Origin: Heligmosomoides polygyrus polygyrus
Taxonomy: Eukaryota; Nematoda; Chromadorea; Rhabditida; Heligmosomidae
Direction of reading: 5' to 3'
NCBI GenBank assembly: GCA_947396885.1
Contig: OX377201.1
Coordinates: forward strand, 3,577,879 to 3,641,878
Length of the DNA: 64,000 bases
Below are positions 22,148-32,600 of the stretch, one piece after another. Position numbers and translations under genes: made by a program. Under the pieces are notes generated by a model that worked only from the letters and a program-made list of their open reading frames with translations, had not been told where the DNA came from and ran no database searches. Numbering within the stretch: position 1 is the first letter of the stretch; each line of letters begins with the position of its first letter.

Positions 22148-22476
22148 TGTAGTTTTAATACATTTGCTTAAGCCTGGAGGGGCTGGTAGAGAGGCTATAT
22201 GTTGTTACAGGATGTTTTGTTGCGATCAAAACTCTTTGCGCCAGGCGGGACTCGAACCCGCATCTTCTGCTTTCCGGGCAGCGATGTTCGACTTACATCA
22301 TACCATATTATGTGCAGTCAAACAGCGCCGGTGGTGTAAGGCCAACATTGCTGCCCGGAAAGCAGAAGATGCGGATTCGAGTCCCGCCTGGCGCAAAGAG
22401 TTTTGATCGCAACAAAACATCCTGTAACAACATATAGCTTCTCTACCAGCTGCTTAAGCAAATGTGTTAAAACATT
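22148..22476. mobile_element. tRNA-like fold-back element
   Basis: The element is an inverted duplication whose arms each carry a tRNA-like segment: minus strand on the left (complement of GGTTCGAGTCCCGCC), plus strand on the right (GGTGGTGTAAGG as A box, ATTCGAGTCC as B box, acceptor GCGCC against GGCGC). The outer ends (TTTTAATACATTTGCTTAAG against CTTAAGCAAATGTGTTAAAA) and the flank TGTTTTGTTGCGATCAAAAC are inverted too. The anticodon arm is degenerate, so I do not call a tRNA gene. Confidence 0.8.
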
Positions 22477-22566
22477 GTTACTAGTAAGGTCTTCAGCTTT
22501 ACCGGTTCCATGCTGATATCAGGGGCCAGTCCATCCCCGTTTACGGGTGGGTGCTGACAGACCTGG

Positions 22567-22726
22567 GGCCGGATTCATCAATAATTAAACCCGTGGGTAT
22601 GCGAGGTATAAGGCGTAGAGATAAGATAAGACTCAGATAGAGATAAGGTACGAGTCGGAGACGCAGGCTTCATCGTGGGTATCTCTACCCCCTATACCCA
22701 CGGGTAAGTCGTTGATGAATCCGGCT
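22567..22726. mobile_element. CCNGG-family TIR element (160 bp)
   Basis: The ends GGCCGGATTCATCAAT and GATGAATCCGGCT are flanked by perfect CCTGG repeats (22562-22566 and 22727-22731). The interior is palindromic with GGGTATGCG, AGATAAG and CACGGGTAAG words. Confidence 0.88.
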
Positions 22727-22904
22727 CCTGGAGGTGTTTATAGTGTTTTCGCTCGTGACCGGTACTCTAATAGAGAAAAGTTAGGAAATTACTAATTTAC
22801 TACACCACTTTATAATATGAAACATTAAGGAACTAAAAAGGAAAAAGAGGACAAACGTTAGTTGTGAAAGCCACAAGTTAACGATTCATATCAGCTTCTG
22901 TAAG

Positions 22905-23236
22905 CCTCAAGTGGCTGGTATCGAGGTGGTGAGCTGTCATAACTATGTTTTGTTGCGATCAAAACTTCTGGAGGACTCAAACCCCCGCCTCCTACTATCC
23001 GGCCGGGAATGCTCTACGCCGTTACACCACCGGCGCCGTTTGATCCAACTGGCTCCATCAGCGGCCAGCTCATCTCGGATACGGGTGAGTGCTGATCGGT
23101 CCGCGAGGTGTGGATGTTGCGTTGTGGCGATACAGTGGCGTAGAGCATTCCCGCCCGGTTAGAGGGAGGTGCGAGTTCGAGTCCCGCCTGGCGCTAAAAG
23201 TTTTGATCGCAACAAAACATCGTTATGACAGCCCAC
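22905..23236. mobile_element. tRNA-like fold-back element, diverged arm
   Basis: Same architecture as 22148-22476. The left tRNA-like segment is on the minus strand (CCACCGGCGCC near 23025) and the right one is on the plus strand (GAGTTCGAGTCCCGCCTGGCGC near 23172). TGTTTTGTTGCGATCAAAAC flanks both sides. The left T-arm is damaged (GACTCAAACCCCC). Confidence 0.75.
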
Positions 23237-23261
23237 AAGTTAATCTCCTTGCTAAAACAAA

Positions 23262-23406
23262 GGGTAATTGATGAAGGACGTCGTTACTCAATCCTCTTTC
23301 GGATCCTTTCGTTCTGCTTCTACGGGATATCGTGGAAGCGAGCAGAATGCGTATTTGGCTAAGTTGTGATGTCCGGTGAATGAGCAAATCAGCACTTCAT
23401 CCTTCC
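23262..23406 (-). repeat. SINE fragment, 3' half
   Basis: GAAGGACGTCGTTACTCAAT through GAATGCGTATTTGG matches the SINE tail half. It is joined abruptly to a mariner fragment. Confidence 0.7.
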
Positions 23407-23499
23407 AAGACAGAAGAGAACAGAACAGAAGGGGACCCATTTTTCTGCACGACAACCCCGCCCACACGTTTCGCAAGTCACTATTCGAAAATGAACGAA

Positions 23500-23697
23500 T
23501 CAAGGGTTGAAGTTTTGCCTCAGCTGCCATGCCCACCAGGTCTTGCGGCAACCGACTACCACCTTTTTAAGCGCTTTCAGAACTTCCTCGCTGGTAAAAC
23601 CTTCACCAATCAGGATCAAGCCAAAACAGCTTTGGTGGATTTTGTCGAATCTCGACCGCCTAACTTTTTCGCTGATGGAATAGGTCGACCAGTGTGA
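23500..23697 (+). pseudogene. Mariner transposase C-terminal fragment
   Basis: The frame reads LPCPPGLAATDYHLFKRFQN, then FLAGKTFTNQDQAK and FFADGI, ending before a stop at 23695. This is the third catalytic aspartate block and C-terminus of a mariner transposase (SPDLAPTDYHLF type). The N-terminus and other catalytic residues are absent. Confidence 0.75.
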
Positions 23698-24186
23698 CGT
23701 TAGCAAATGCTGATTCGAGCGGTGCTTACTTCGACTGAATCCGGTGAGTATGAATCAAGTTGTGATCGCTTGAAGTGGACCAGTCAAAACTGCCGGTACT
23801 TTCCGTCCAACCTAACCCTAGCGTCTTCATGCAAGAGCTTTGCATTTGTTGCCTTTTATCCCCTCATTTCCTATGGATAGACTAGGACAGATTTCGAGTC
23901 ACAGAACCCAACGAAATTATTCAGTAATAGCACAGCTTTCAACCATCGCGGATGTACCGTTTGGACAGCTGTGCATTTCGCTTCATTCATCTCCACAAAA
24001 CGTATAGTAAAGATTGGCCTGTAGGTATGACTAATTCTGATCGATTATAGACGGTGGCGATGGCTATTCCGCTTCTAGCTGCACCACAACTTCCTGATCC
24101 GACACGATGCTAACTTTTACTCATCGTAAGTTATCAGTCACTGGAAGAAGACTATGAGAAGTTCTAATCGAGATGGACACCCACTG
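23698..24186. other. Spacer, nothing recognised
   Basis: No supported feature. Confidence 0.5.
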
Positions 24187-24188
24187 AC

Positions 24189-24229
<41 letters not shown>

Positions 24230-24230
24230 T
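24187..24230. repeat. (TTTA)n microsatellite
   Basis: Eleven TTTA units. The same repeat ends the CR1-like LINEs here (58126 and 62741), so this could be the tail of a minus-strand LINE remnant, although the flank to the right shows no LINE coding sequence. Confidence 0.85.
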
Positions 24231-24306
24231 CAGACATGAGCATAGTCATGCATTACATAAGTGACGGCACATAAACAAAAACCAGGTCACACAAACTTAC
24301 AACAAA

Positions 24307-24602
24307 GGAAAAAGGATAAAGGACGGCGTTACTCAATCCCTTCTGGGACGCGCCAACGCATTCTCCTTCTACACACGGGATGTCGTGGAGGCGACATGAA
24401 TGCGTATTTGGCCATACAATGACTTGCGGTGGCCAGCCGATGAACAATTCAGTGCTTTATCCTTCCCAGACAAGTCTGGTACCAATTCACCGACCCCGGA
24501 GGGATGGAAGGCTTGGTTGGCCTGGGCGGGAAATCCGAACCAGGAACAGGGTATCGGGTGCACGCGACAGTCGCGCCTCCTCCGACTGCGCTACACGCGC
24601 CC
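24307..24602 (-). repeat. Young full-length SINE with 13-bp target duplication
   Basis: Flanked by perfect direct repeats AACTTACAACAAA (24294-24306 and 24603-24615). The sequence is nearly identical to the copies at 124, 43788 and 50405. The tRNA-like head is at the right end. Confidence 0.93.
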
Positions 24603-24615
24603 AACTTACAACAAA

Positions 24616-25088
24616 CATAAAATTAAACACAGAGAACTCAGCAACTCGGAAACTCGGAGAACTTGTGCAACCTATCTAACATGAATCGCAATACTTCTTC
24701 CAGGCAGGAGCATAGAGTGTGTTTCGATGAATTCTTTTGTATTGTTGTAAAGTCTATATGAATCAGAGCTGAATCCTGGTCTTCTTTATTCAAAAAACGA
24801 TTAACACTGAATATCGCGGCACCACAAAGCGCTTCATTCTAGGAGACTAGACATGCCTCCGTTTTTGCTAGGCCGTCCTCGCACAGTGCCGTCACCAGCG
24901 ACGATGAGTGACGATGAACAAATAGCTAGCCTTTAGCACTTTTGCTATTTGGGCAGGAAATCGATAGGATAAAAGCTTATGAAACCCACAAAAATGAACT
25001 CCTTCCTCGCTCTGATTAACCTGATTTATCACGGCTTTTGTTTTGTGAACTGACATTTGAAGCTTCTCCGGAGCCTCTTTTGCCTATG
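24616..25088. other. Spacer, nothing recognised
   Basis: No supported feature. Confidence 0.5.
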
Positions 25089-25090
25089 TA

Positions 25091-26264
25091 TTAGGTTATC
25101 GGATTATAAATGTCGTTTTTGCTCAAAAAAAAAACTTCGCTACAAGAAAAGAATGACCACACCTTAACACAAGTGGTAACCTCCATTATTATGAATGAGA
25201 TGTCGCTCCTCGAAAAGGAGGAATGTATTTGTTAAAGAACTCCGATGGCTGCACTCGAAGAAGTTGGACACACTCGTCTTCGTCACGGTTCTTGATTTTT
25301 TTTCTCCGCCAAGGCGTGCTGCGTCGACGAGAAATGATAGTCTTCTGATGGCCCAAGGTCTCGGCTAAAAGGCGGGTGAGGCAGAAGTTCCTAGCCCAGC
25401 TCCTCAATTTTTTGCAGCAGTCGATCGTCGTCATGGAGGATGCTGTGCTTTCGCCATTTTGACACAGTGCTTAGTCCACGCGGCACAGTTGTTCTTTGTA
25501 AAGGTCTGCAGCAACTCTTGGCCTGGATCCAGCACCTCAAAATGCACCAGAGCACAGAGCACGACTTTTTTCCGTGAATGTCGTTGTCTTCGGAACCTCA
25601 CCGGGGCTCAACCATCGTCGCTTTCGTGTGGTATTGTCTTACTGGATCCGGTTCTCATAGAAACATGTTGGAGTCATAGAAACCGCTGTTCCTGGTTTTG
25701 CGGATAAGGGCTCCACGGTGGCTGCCTTGTTTGTGTCGTTGAGCTGAAACGGTACACATTTTCCACACCGATTTGACTTTCTGATGCATGCAAACGATCG
25801 GAAATGGTATAATAGAATGGTGACAACCGAACCTCTGTGCGAGCTCACGTGTTGTATGTGTTGGATTCGACTCGACAGCTTTCTTCATTCCCTGGCCATC
25901 CACAACTTCAGGGCGCCGTTGGTGTCCCTCGCCTTCAAGGCTCCCATCATCGTCTCGGAAACGTTGAAACCATCGCTGGCATTGACGTAACGATGGAACT
26001 TCGTTACCGAATACTTCAGGATGCAATTTGATTTTGCAGCAGCTCTTCCTTTTCCGAAGTCGTACAGCAAGGAAACCCGCACTCGGTCATCGTTAATCTA
26101 AAAAAAATCTTTTAAAGGGCCAAAAACGAAATCGAAACGAAACTTTGGCGAAAGATCCCATCGGAAACGCTTGTTAAACAAGTAAAGTTACATGATCCAT
26201 TAAATATCAATAGCAGAAAAATAACAAATCGAAGGCGGGCGACATTTATAATCCGACAACCTAA
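25091..26264 (-). mobile_element. Mariner element, decayed (1174 bp)
   Basis: The ends TTAGGTTATCGGATTATAAATG (left, minus any flank) and its near-perfect complement (right) are flanked by TA (25089-25090 and 26265-26266). The minus-strand transposase is broken by frameshifts. An N-terminal helix-turn-helix region reads VRVSLLYDFGKGRAAA (about 26080), followed by AVESNPTHTTRELAQRFGC (about 25850) and a degraded catalytic part. The element cannot make its own transposase. Confidence 0.85.
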
Positions 26265-26266
26265 TA

Positions 26267-27127
26267 GCCAATATTGAATACAGTCGTCCAAAGTAGGCGT
26301 ACTGCTTTTGCCGTCATTGCTGTTGCTACGGACCACTTGTTGTTTCATTATGTCTGCAAAGGCTATACAGGCAGGCGGAAGTACCAATTACTTCAACCAT
26401 GATATTGGTTTTAGACTGGAGAACTTGAGGCCATCTAGTTTCACTCGTTTGCAACAGCATAAACCTGTACTTATTACGATATAGAATTTTCTGCAACATT
26501 CAATGGGAGCTTGGCTTACTTCTTCTTGCTCAGTGCTACATATGGTCTCCTAATACGCGACCTCAGGTATCTTCATCCACGTGGCGTTAAGGAACATTAG
26601 TTGAATATGGAAGAAAATCGTTTTTGTTTGGAAGAGTTTTAGATTATTTTGGAGAATTTTGAATTATTTTGGATTTTGGAGATCATTCGGTTTGCCTTGA
26701 AAGACGTAGAGCTTGGCGAGAGGATGGGAGTTGCAAAACAAAGTGTCGTAGTTATATTCGCTAGGTACACTTATATTTTTCCATTGCTCCAAACGTTATT
26801 AAATGTAACTTGTAGAGGGACCATTTAATAAATACGTCGTTATATTTAGTGGTAAACGCAACAGTCCTCTGTTCGTATTTAATCGACCAGTCCTTCAGCG
26901 GCCTAGCGGCCGCGGACGACTGGTTGGTGGGTTCGCCTCAAACCTGGAGAAGAGAACACTCCGATCATCTTCTTTTCCCAGCTTCTAGACCATCAATCTT
27001 TCACTGCGATAATGAACTGGTTTTACTATATAGAGCACAGCGGTCAGGCGCTTTTTATACTCGCGCCGTCACGCGGCATATAACTATCGCTTTCTCGCGC
27101 CGCCCGGCGGAGCCGCATCGCTTTCAT
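26267..27127. other. Spacer, nothing recognised
   Basis: AT-rich to about 26830, then more GC-rich. No gene could be supported. Confidence 0.5.
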
Positions 27128-27770
27128 AAGGCCCATGCACACTTCGGCGACAGCGCTGCACGGCCATGATAAAGGATAGGGCCGCGACGGACGCGGCGCA
27201 ACATAGCGACACAGGGGGGCATGCACACTTTTGCGGCTATCGCCGGCGATGTCGCGCTGAGTGCCGCAGGCTGGAATGGTTCAAATCATTCCTAGCGGCG
27301 CGACATGCACTGGGAGGTCGGTTCCGTCGCCTATAAGGGTGCCCTAAAGGCCCATGCACACTTCTGCGACACCGCGGTGCAGCAAGTGGGGCGACGGCTA
27401 CCTCCGCGAAATCCGGCGGGCGCGTTAGAGCACCGTTTTAGGCAACGGGACCGACGTCCCCATGGATGCCGCGCCGCTAGGAATGGCTTGAACCATTCTA
27501 GCTTGCGGCACACAGCGCGGCGTCGCCTGCGATAGCCGCCACGACAGTCGCAAGAGTGTGCATGCCCCTTCCCTGCGGCACGTGTCGCAGTGTCGCGCCG
27601 CGGCCGTCGCGGCCCTATGCTTCATCATGGCCGCGCCGCGCTGTCGCAGAAGTGTGCATGGGCATTAACGCGACCGCGCAGCGACCACCAGATTTCGCGG
27701 CGGTGGCGCCGTTGCTCCTCTTGCCGCGCCGCGGTGTCGCAGTGTGGCATGGGCCTATACTCCGCCGCCT
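27128..27770. mobile_element. Cluster of nested GC-rich TIR elements
   Basis: The word GGCCCATGCACACTTC and its complement occur repeatedly: left ends near 27131, 27213 and 27348, right ends near 27575, 27665 and 27755. Inner arms also pair (ATGGTTCAAATCATTCCTAG against CTAGGAATGGCTTGAACCAT). Several related elements appear stacked in one another. GC-rich open frames on both strands here are by-products. Confidence 0.65.
27348..27665. mobile_element. Harbinger-type MITE with TAA duplication
   Basis: The left terminus AGGCCCATGCACACTTCTGC and the right-end complement ATGCCCATGCACACTTCTGC are flanked by TAA (27345-27347 and 27666-27668). A 3-bp TAA duplication is the PIF/Harbinger signature. 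It has no transposase. Confidence 0.7.
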
Positions 27771-27924
27771 CAAAACATCACATTTGACTGAATTTTGGGT
27801 TATGGTATTCGGCGAATCGCACCGCTGGAGGGAAGGGCGCGGCGCGGCGTGATCGGCTGCAGCAGACTCGGTGCGGAGGAGGATTTCACCACCGAGATGA
27901 ATCATTTTGCCCGAACTTTGCCTA

Positions 27925-28020
27925 GGGGGGGGGGTATTTGGGTTGCTGATCGCGAATCTAGAAATCTATCTAGTTTTGCGTATTACGCAAAAGTTTGGGC
28001 GAAATCGGTGACCATGTCCT
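27925..28020. repeat. Fragment of the ~135-bp unit repeat
   Basis: TATTTGGGTTGCTGATCGCG and GGGCGAAATCGGTGACCATG match the unit at 1630-2100. Confidence 0.6.
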
Positions 28021-28370
28021 CGACAATGAGTCCCTTCCGACAGGTTTACGTTTGCACCCTTCGCACAAGTTGCAAAACAAAGTGTCGTCTAGTGCCGTTT
28101 GCACTGCAAGGGATTCGACTCGATACCATACTCAGTTTCAACCGTATGTTGAGCGGACGACTTCGACCTCAGTCTTAAGAGAGGATTTGTCGCTCTCCAC
28201 AGAAATCCTACCACTAACATTGGCAAGATGCGTTCCGCTGACCAGCCAGACGAATCCTTTCCGCTTTGGTCCTCCATTGACTCATGGACCGTCTTCTCCC
28301 CTAGGGAAAGGGGAGAAGACCATAGTGAGCAGAATCTCGTGGCCGCGCGTCGCTAACGCTCATACTTTCT
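28021..28370. other. Spacer with a short hairpin
   Basis: A perfect stem (GTCTTCTCCCCT against AGGGGAGAAGAC) lies at about 28290-28320. Nothing else was recognised. Confidence 0.5.
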
Positions 28371-28372
28371 AA

Positions 28373-28515
28373 AGGCCCCCACACACTTCTGCAGCAACGC
28401 CGCTCGCTGCTATGATTAAGGAATGGGCAGGGACGCTGCCGGCTGCGAGCTCTGCGTCCCTGCCCTATGGTTAAGAATAGGGCCCCGGCGTTGCCGCAGA
28501 AGTATGTGGGGGCCT
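28373..28515. mobile_element. Harbinger-type MITE (143 bp)
   Basis: The ends AGGCCCCCACACACTTCTGC and the complement AGGCCCCCACATACTTCTGC are flanked by TAA (28370-28372 and 28516-28518). The interior is palindromic (GGGCAGGGACGC against GCGTCCCTGCCC). Confidence 0.85.
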
Positions 28516-28579
28516 TAACTGCAATCGCGCAGCGGTGCGTCAAATTCGGGGCGCGGCGCGACTGACGGAGTATAAAAGG

Positions 28580-28730
28580 CGCCTTAGGTCCCGTTTATAC
28601 TTTGACGTCGAGCGACGCGACCCCACGTATTGTGGCCACATTGATCGGGCAACGTGATCGATCAATTTGGCCACTACGCATGCCGTCGCGCCTCTAGGCG
28701 TCAGAAGCATAAGCAGAGCCTTAGACCGAC
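28580..28730. mobile_element. Possible small TIR element
   Basis: It lies between two TTA words; TTAGGTCCCGTTTATACTT and CGACGCGACC face an inverted, diverged right end (GTCGCGCC, AGAGCCTTAG). The inner GATCGGGCAACGTGATCGATC is partly self-complementary. This is weaker than the neighbouring Harbinger-type element. Confidence 0.4.
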
Positions 28731-29145
28731 CGCGCTGACGGCTTCTAAACGGCTTCGTCGTAGTGATAACGTCTCATCATCTATTTTAGCTGCAAACTAT
28801 GTCGTGGTTTCCGCAGAAAGAACACCTTAACTACGTCGCTTGAGGCAAGTCAGAAAAAATAGAAAAAATGAACGACATCCATGCATAAATTGGATGGTGA
28901 TCGATTGATGGTGATCGATACTTCAAAAACAAATTTCAGATGCATGTTCAGCGACCTTGATTACCCCGGGGCTGAAGCTTCAGGCCGCTTGAACGCGATC
29001 CTCAAGAAATCGGTAATATCGATCTACATCGATTGCCTCCTCTGCTGTGAACTTTCCGTCGATGATCATCTAAATGCCCAGGCACGGTTGCCGACGTGTT
29101 CGGCACGTCCACGGCATCGCCAGGCACGATGTTGACGTCACACAC
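28731..29145. other. Spacer, nothing recognised
   Basis: No supported feature. Confidence 0.5.
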
Positions 29146-29148
29146 ACA

Positions 29149-29220
<72 letters not shown>
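29146..29220. repeat. (CA)n microsatellite
   Basis: A nearly pure CA dinucleotide tract. Long Cys/Val open frames over it are artefacts. Confidence 0.95.
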
Positions 29221-29221
<1 letters not shown>

Positions 29222-29299
29222 TTGCTCTTTTATAGTATATAGTAGGATTGTATAGTTCCTCTTCATGAAGTTGGACGTAAATACGCCAAGCATCAGGAA

Positions 29300-29562
29300 A
29301 AATCGTGAGGTCTGACTCCGGCTCAAGATTCTTGGTCCGTTTCCGCCACAGCCAGCTAAGCCTTCTGTCCCTTCGTGGTCAGTTTGTTGGTACGAGGTCT
29401 GGCTAGAAAGCACAAAACACTGACTTCTCCGTCGGCTGTCCACCTTAATTTATTGTATATACATATAGGCCAAATACGCATTCAAACTGTGATATCCCGT
29501 AGAAGTGGAATACGTGGCGTATCCCCAGAGGGATTGAAGAACTTCATCCTCTATCGTCATTT
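29300..29562 (+). repeat. SINE copy, diverged
   Basis: The body and 3' part match (GGCCAAATACGCATTCAAA, CGTAGAAGTGGAATACGTGG). The head is eroded. Confidence 0.7.
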
Positions 29563-29605
29563 TTCTGCTTTTAATAAATGCTGTATTTAAAATGACTATT
29601 GCAGA

Positions 29606-32600
29606 ATGAGGCTGTTCATTCTAATCAGCCTTATCGCCACTGCTGTCCCTTGTGGATGGGTGAGAATTGCATTTCCTAACTTCATATACTCATTGAATCC
29701 TACTACGCTAAAGCGTTGCAAGCGATTCCTATACATGGGTGCGATTATCATTTCTTGATTATCAGACGACCCGCAACACATGTTTAAAGGTTTAAAAAGC
29801 TTAAGAATACTAAAAATTTAAACAATACTGTGTAGTCATTCTAGAACTGCTGCTCTGGGTGGTACAATGTTTGCTGCTGTGGTCGTGTTCCTTTCTATCC
29901 GTTTCTCCGCGAGGTCTCCGCAGAAGGAAGACGAGAGTTTTCAGATCTTCTGCGGGTTGGTTGGTTCCAGTTTTATGAAATAAATCCTGTATCAAAGACT
30001 GACCATAGAGGACAGTTCCGATCTTCAATATGCTCTCTTTTTTAAAGCCGAATAAGCGGTTACGGGAACACTGGCTATTTATACAATTTTCACGTCAAAT
30101 TGGACACTCTTCTAAACTTGCTTCAAGACTTCTGAAATCAACACGAATACTTCCAAATTGAAATTACCTTCAGGCAGGTTAAACTGCAGACTCAATAAAA
30201 ATGGCTGGAATAATTTTTTGTTCAAGGAAGATTTGGTGAAGCTGTCTTTGAAAATGTTTTGTTCATCTGTCCCAATAAGTGTAATATTTTTTAAAAATTT
30301 TGAGAAAAATAAGAAATATTAATGTTTTGGGCGCTGGAGCGCAATCGGAGGAGGCGCCGCCTGTCGCCTGCACCCGATACCAGGTTCCTGGTTTCCCTCC
30401 CAGGCAAACCAAACCTTCCATCCGAGGTCGGTGAATTGGTACCAGGATTGTCTGGGAAGGATAGAGCGCTGACTTGTTCATCGGCTGGCCACCGCAAGTC
30501 ATTGTATGGCCAAATATGCATTCAACTCGCCTCCACGACATCCCGCAGAAGTAGAATGCGTGGCGCATCCCAAAGGGATTGAATAACGCCGTCCTTTATC
30601 CTTATCCTTTATTAATTTGTTTTAAAGAACAGCAAAAGAGCAAGCATATAGCGGATTAGAAGGTCAAATCGCGCATGTACTCAAAAAGCTTGACGCAACT
30701 TTCGTTTCATTGATAGTGTAGACTTACACAAGCCACCAAAGTAAGGACGAATGTGTTTTTTACAGTTCTTTTTGTTATTGATAACAAGTGCCAAACTTCA
30801 TGCAAACAGAAATTCTGCTATCAGCCGTATAAAAATCATAACGTATTAGATGAGCGCATGGCGCAATCCCTTTTTTGGCACTAAAAATGGCCGTCTTCCT
30901 GCGCTTTAAAACAAATTTCAAATCATTATTTCTTCTCAAAAAGTAAAGATCTTATAAATTTTCAAACAATGCCTTCACTTATTGGGTAGGTGAATTAAAG
31001 CTTCAAAAAATGTTTTGCTAAAGTTTTTCTTAAATAAATGGTTCTAACCTTTTTGAACAGTCTCTAGTTTAATTAGAGGGAGCTCATTTCGATTTGTAAA
31101 AACTCGCTTTGATTTTAAAAGTATTTTGCTAGCTTACTGTGCAGTTTGATTTGAAAAGTTTCGAACTCGACGTGAAATTTTTTATATTTAATTTAGTTAA
31201 GTGCTCATTACAACTTTTATGGCTTTTCTTTTTTGTATAACCTATTCTTCAGGACCCATCGTTAACCAGAGGTGATTTGGAAACGAAGCTGAAGGAGTGG
31301 GCGCAGAGAAATGGCGTCGAGGCAAGTTAATATAAATTATTTCAAAATAGGCAAACCGATATTTGTGTGGGACACAAAAATCACATTTTTCTTCTGCTTG
31401 ATAGAGTAATTATTAGGTTGTAGCGAATTAAATGGCACTGGCTCGCGCCATTTTTTGGCGCGTCTTTACGCGTTAGATCAAGAACAAACCGTAACATGTG
31501 GCATATCGTTTAGAAGCGCAAACTTTGCTCTACCGGTGAGTACCAAATTTTCTATGTAAAAATGGGAAAACTTTAGAGTTTTACTGACTTTCTTGCAGAT
31601 GGACAAATGGGTAATCCGAGGCATTTACTTGTATGAATTCAAGCTGGGCACTACAGCTAAGGAGGCGGACGAGAAGATCAACGCCGCATTCGGTCAAGGA
31701 TGTTCCACAATTCGGACGGCGTATCGTTGGTATCAGTGGTTCCGGAATGGAGATGAGAGCTTGGAAGAACAGGAAGGTCGTGGGAGGCATAGGGATGTTG
31801 ATGAGGACAAGCTGAGAGATGTGGTAGAGGAGGATCCACACAAAGGTACCAGGGAGATAGCGAACGTTCTTGGCGTCAGTCACAACACAGCTGCCCGGCA
31901 TCTGAAGGAAATTGGAAAGACCAAAAAGCTGGAAAGATGGGTGCCTCACGAGCTGTTTGAGGAGCAAAGAAGCCGACGATATGAGATCTCGTCCGCACTG
32001 CTTCTACGGAACGAAACGGAGCCATTCCTTGATCGCATCGTAACCTGTGACGAGAAATGGATGATGTACGACAACATGCGACGATGGGCACAGTGGGTGG
32101 ACAGCGATGGGAGCCCCAAGGTTTTTGCGAAGCCGGAATTGCACCAAAACAAAGTAATGGTGACAGTATGGTGGTGTTCGCTGGGAATTATTCACCACAG
32201 CTTCCTCCCTCCCGGTGAATTCATCACGGCAGAGAAGCACTGCGTTGAAATTGAAGAAATGATGAAAAAGTTGAAGGATATCCGGCCGGCCTTGGTAGAC
32301 CGAAGGCGAGTTCTCCTTCTGCACGACAATGCTCGTCCCCATGTAGCACGAATGACGTTGCAGAAATTGAATGAGCTGAGCATTGAAACTCTACCACATC
32401 CTCCGTCTTCTCCCGACCTCTCCCCAACAGACTACCATTTCTTCAAGCATCTTGGCGACTTCTTGGTAGGGAAAATATTCAAATACCAACAGGATGCCGA
32501 AAGTGCCTTCGAAGATTTCGTCAGTTCCAGAACTTCTGATTTTTATGCTACTGGGATAAAGAAGCTTGTGTCACGTTGGCAAAGATGTGTAGAATCAGAA

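Noticed and set aside
27040..27900. GC-rich open frames on both strands (60-98 aa)
   Set aside because: They lie across nested inverted repeats and change register between copies; no protein signal.
29002..29443. Cys/Val-rich open frames near 29.2 kb
   Set aside because: Translation of a (CA)n tract.
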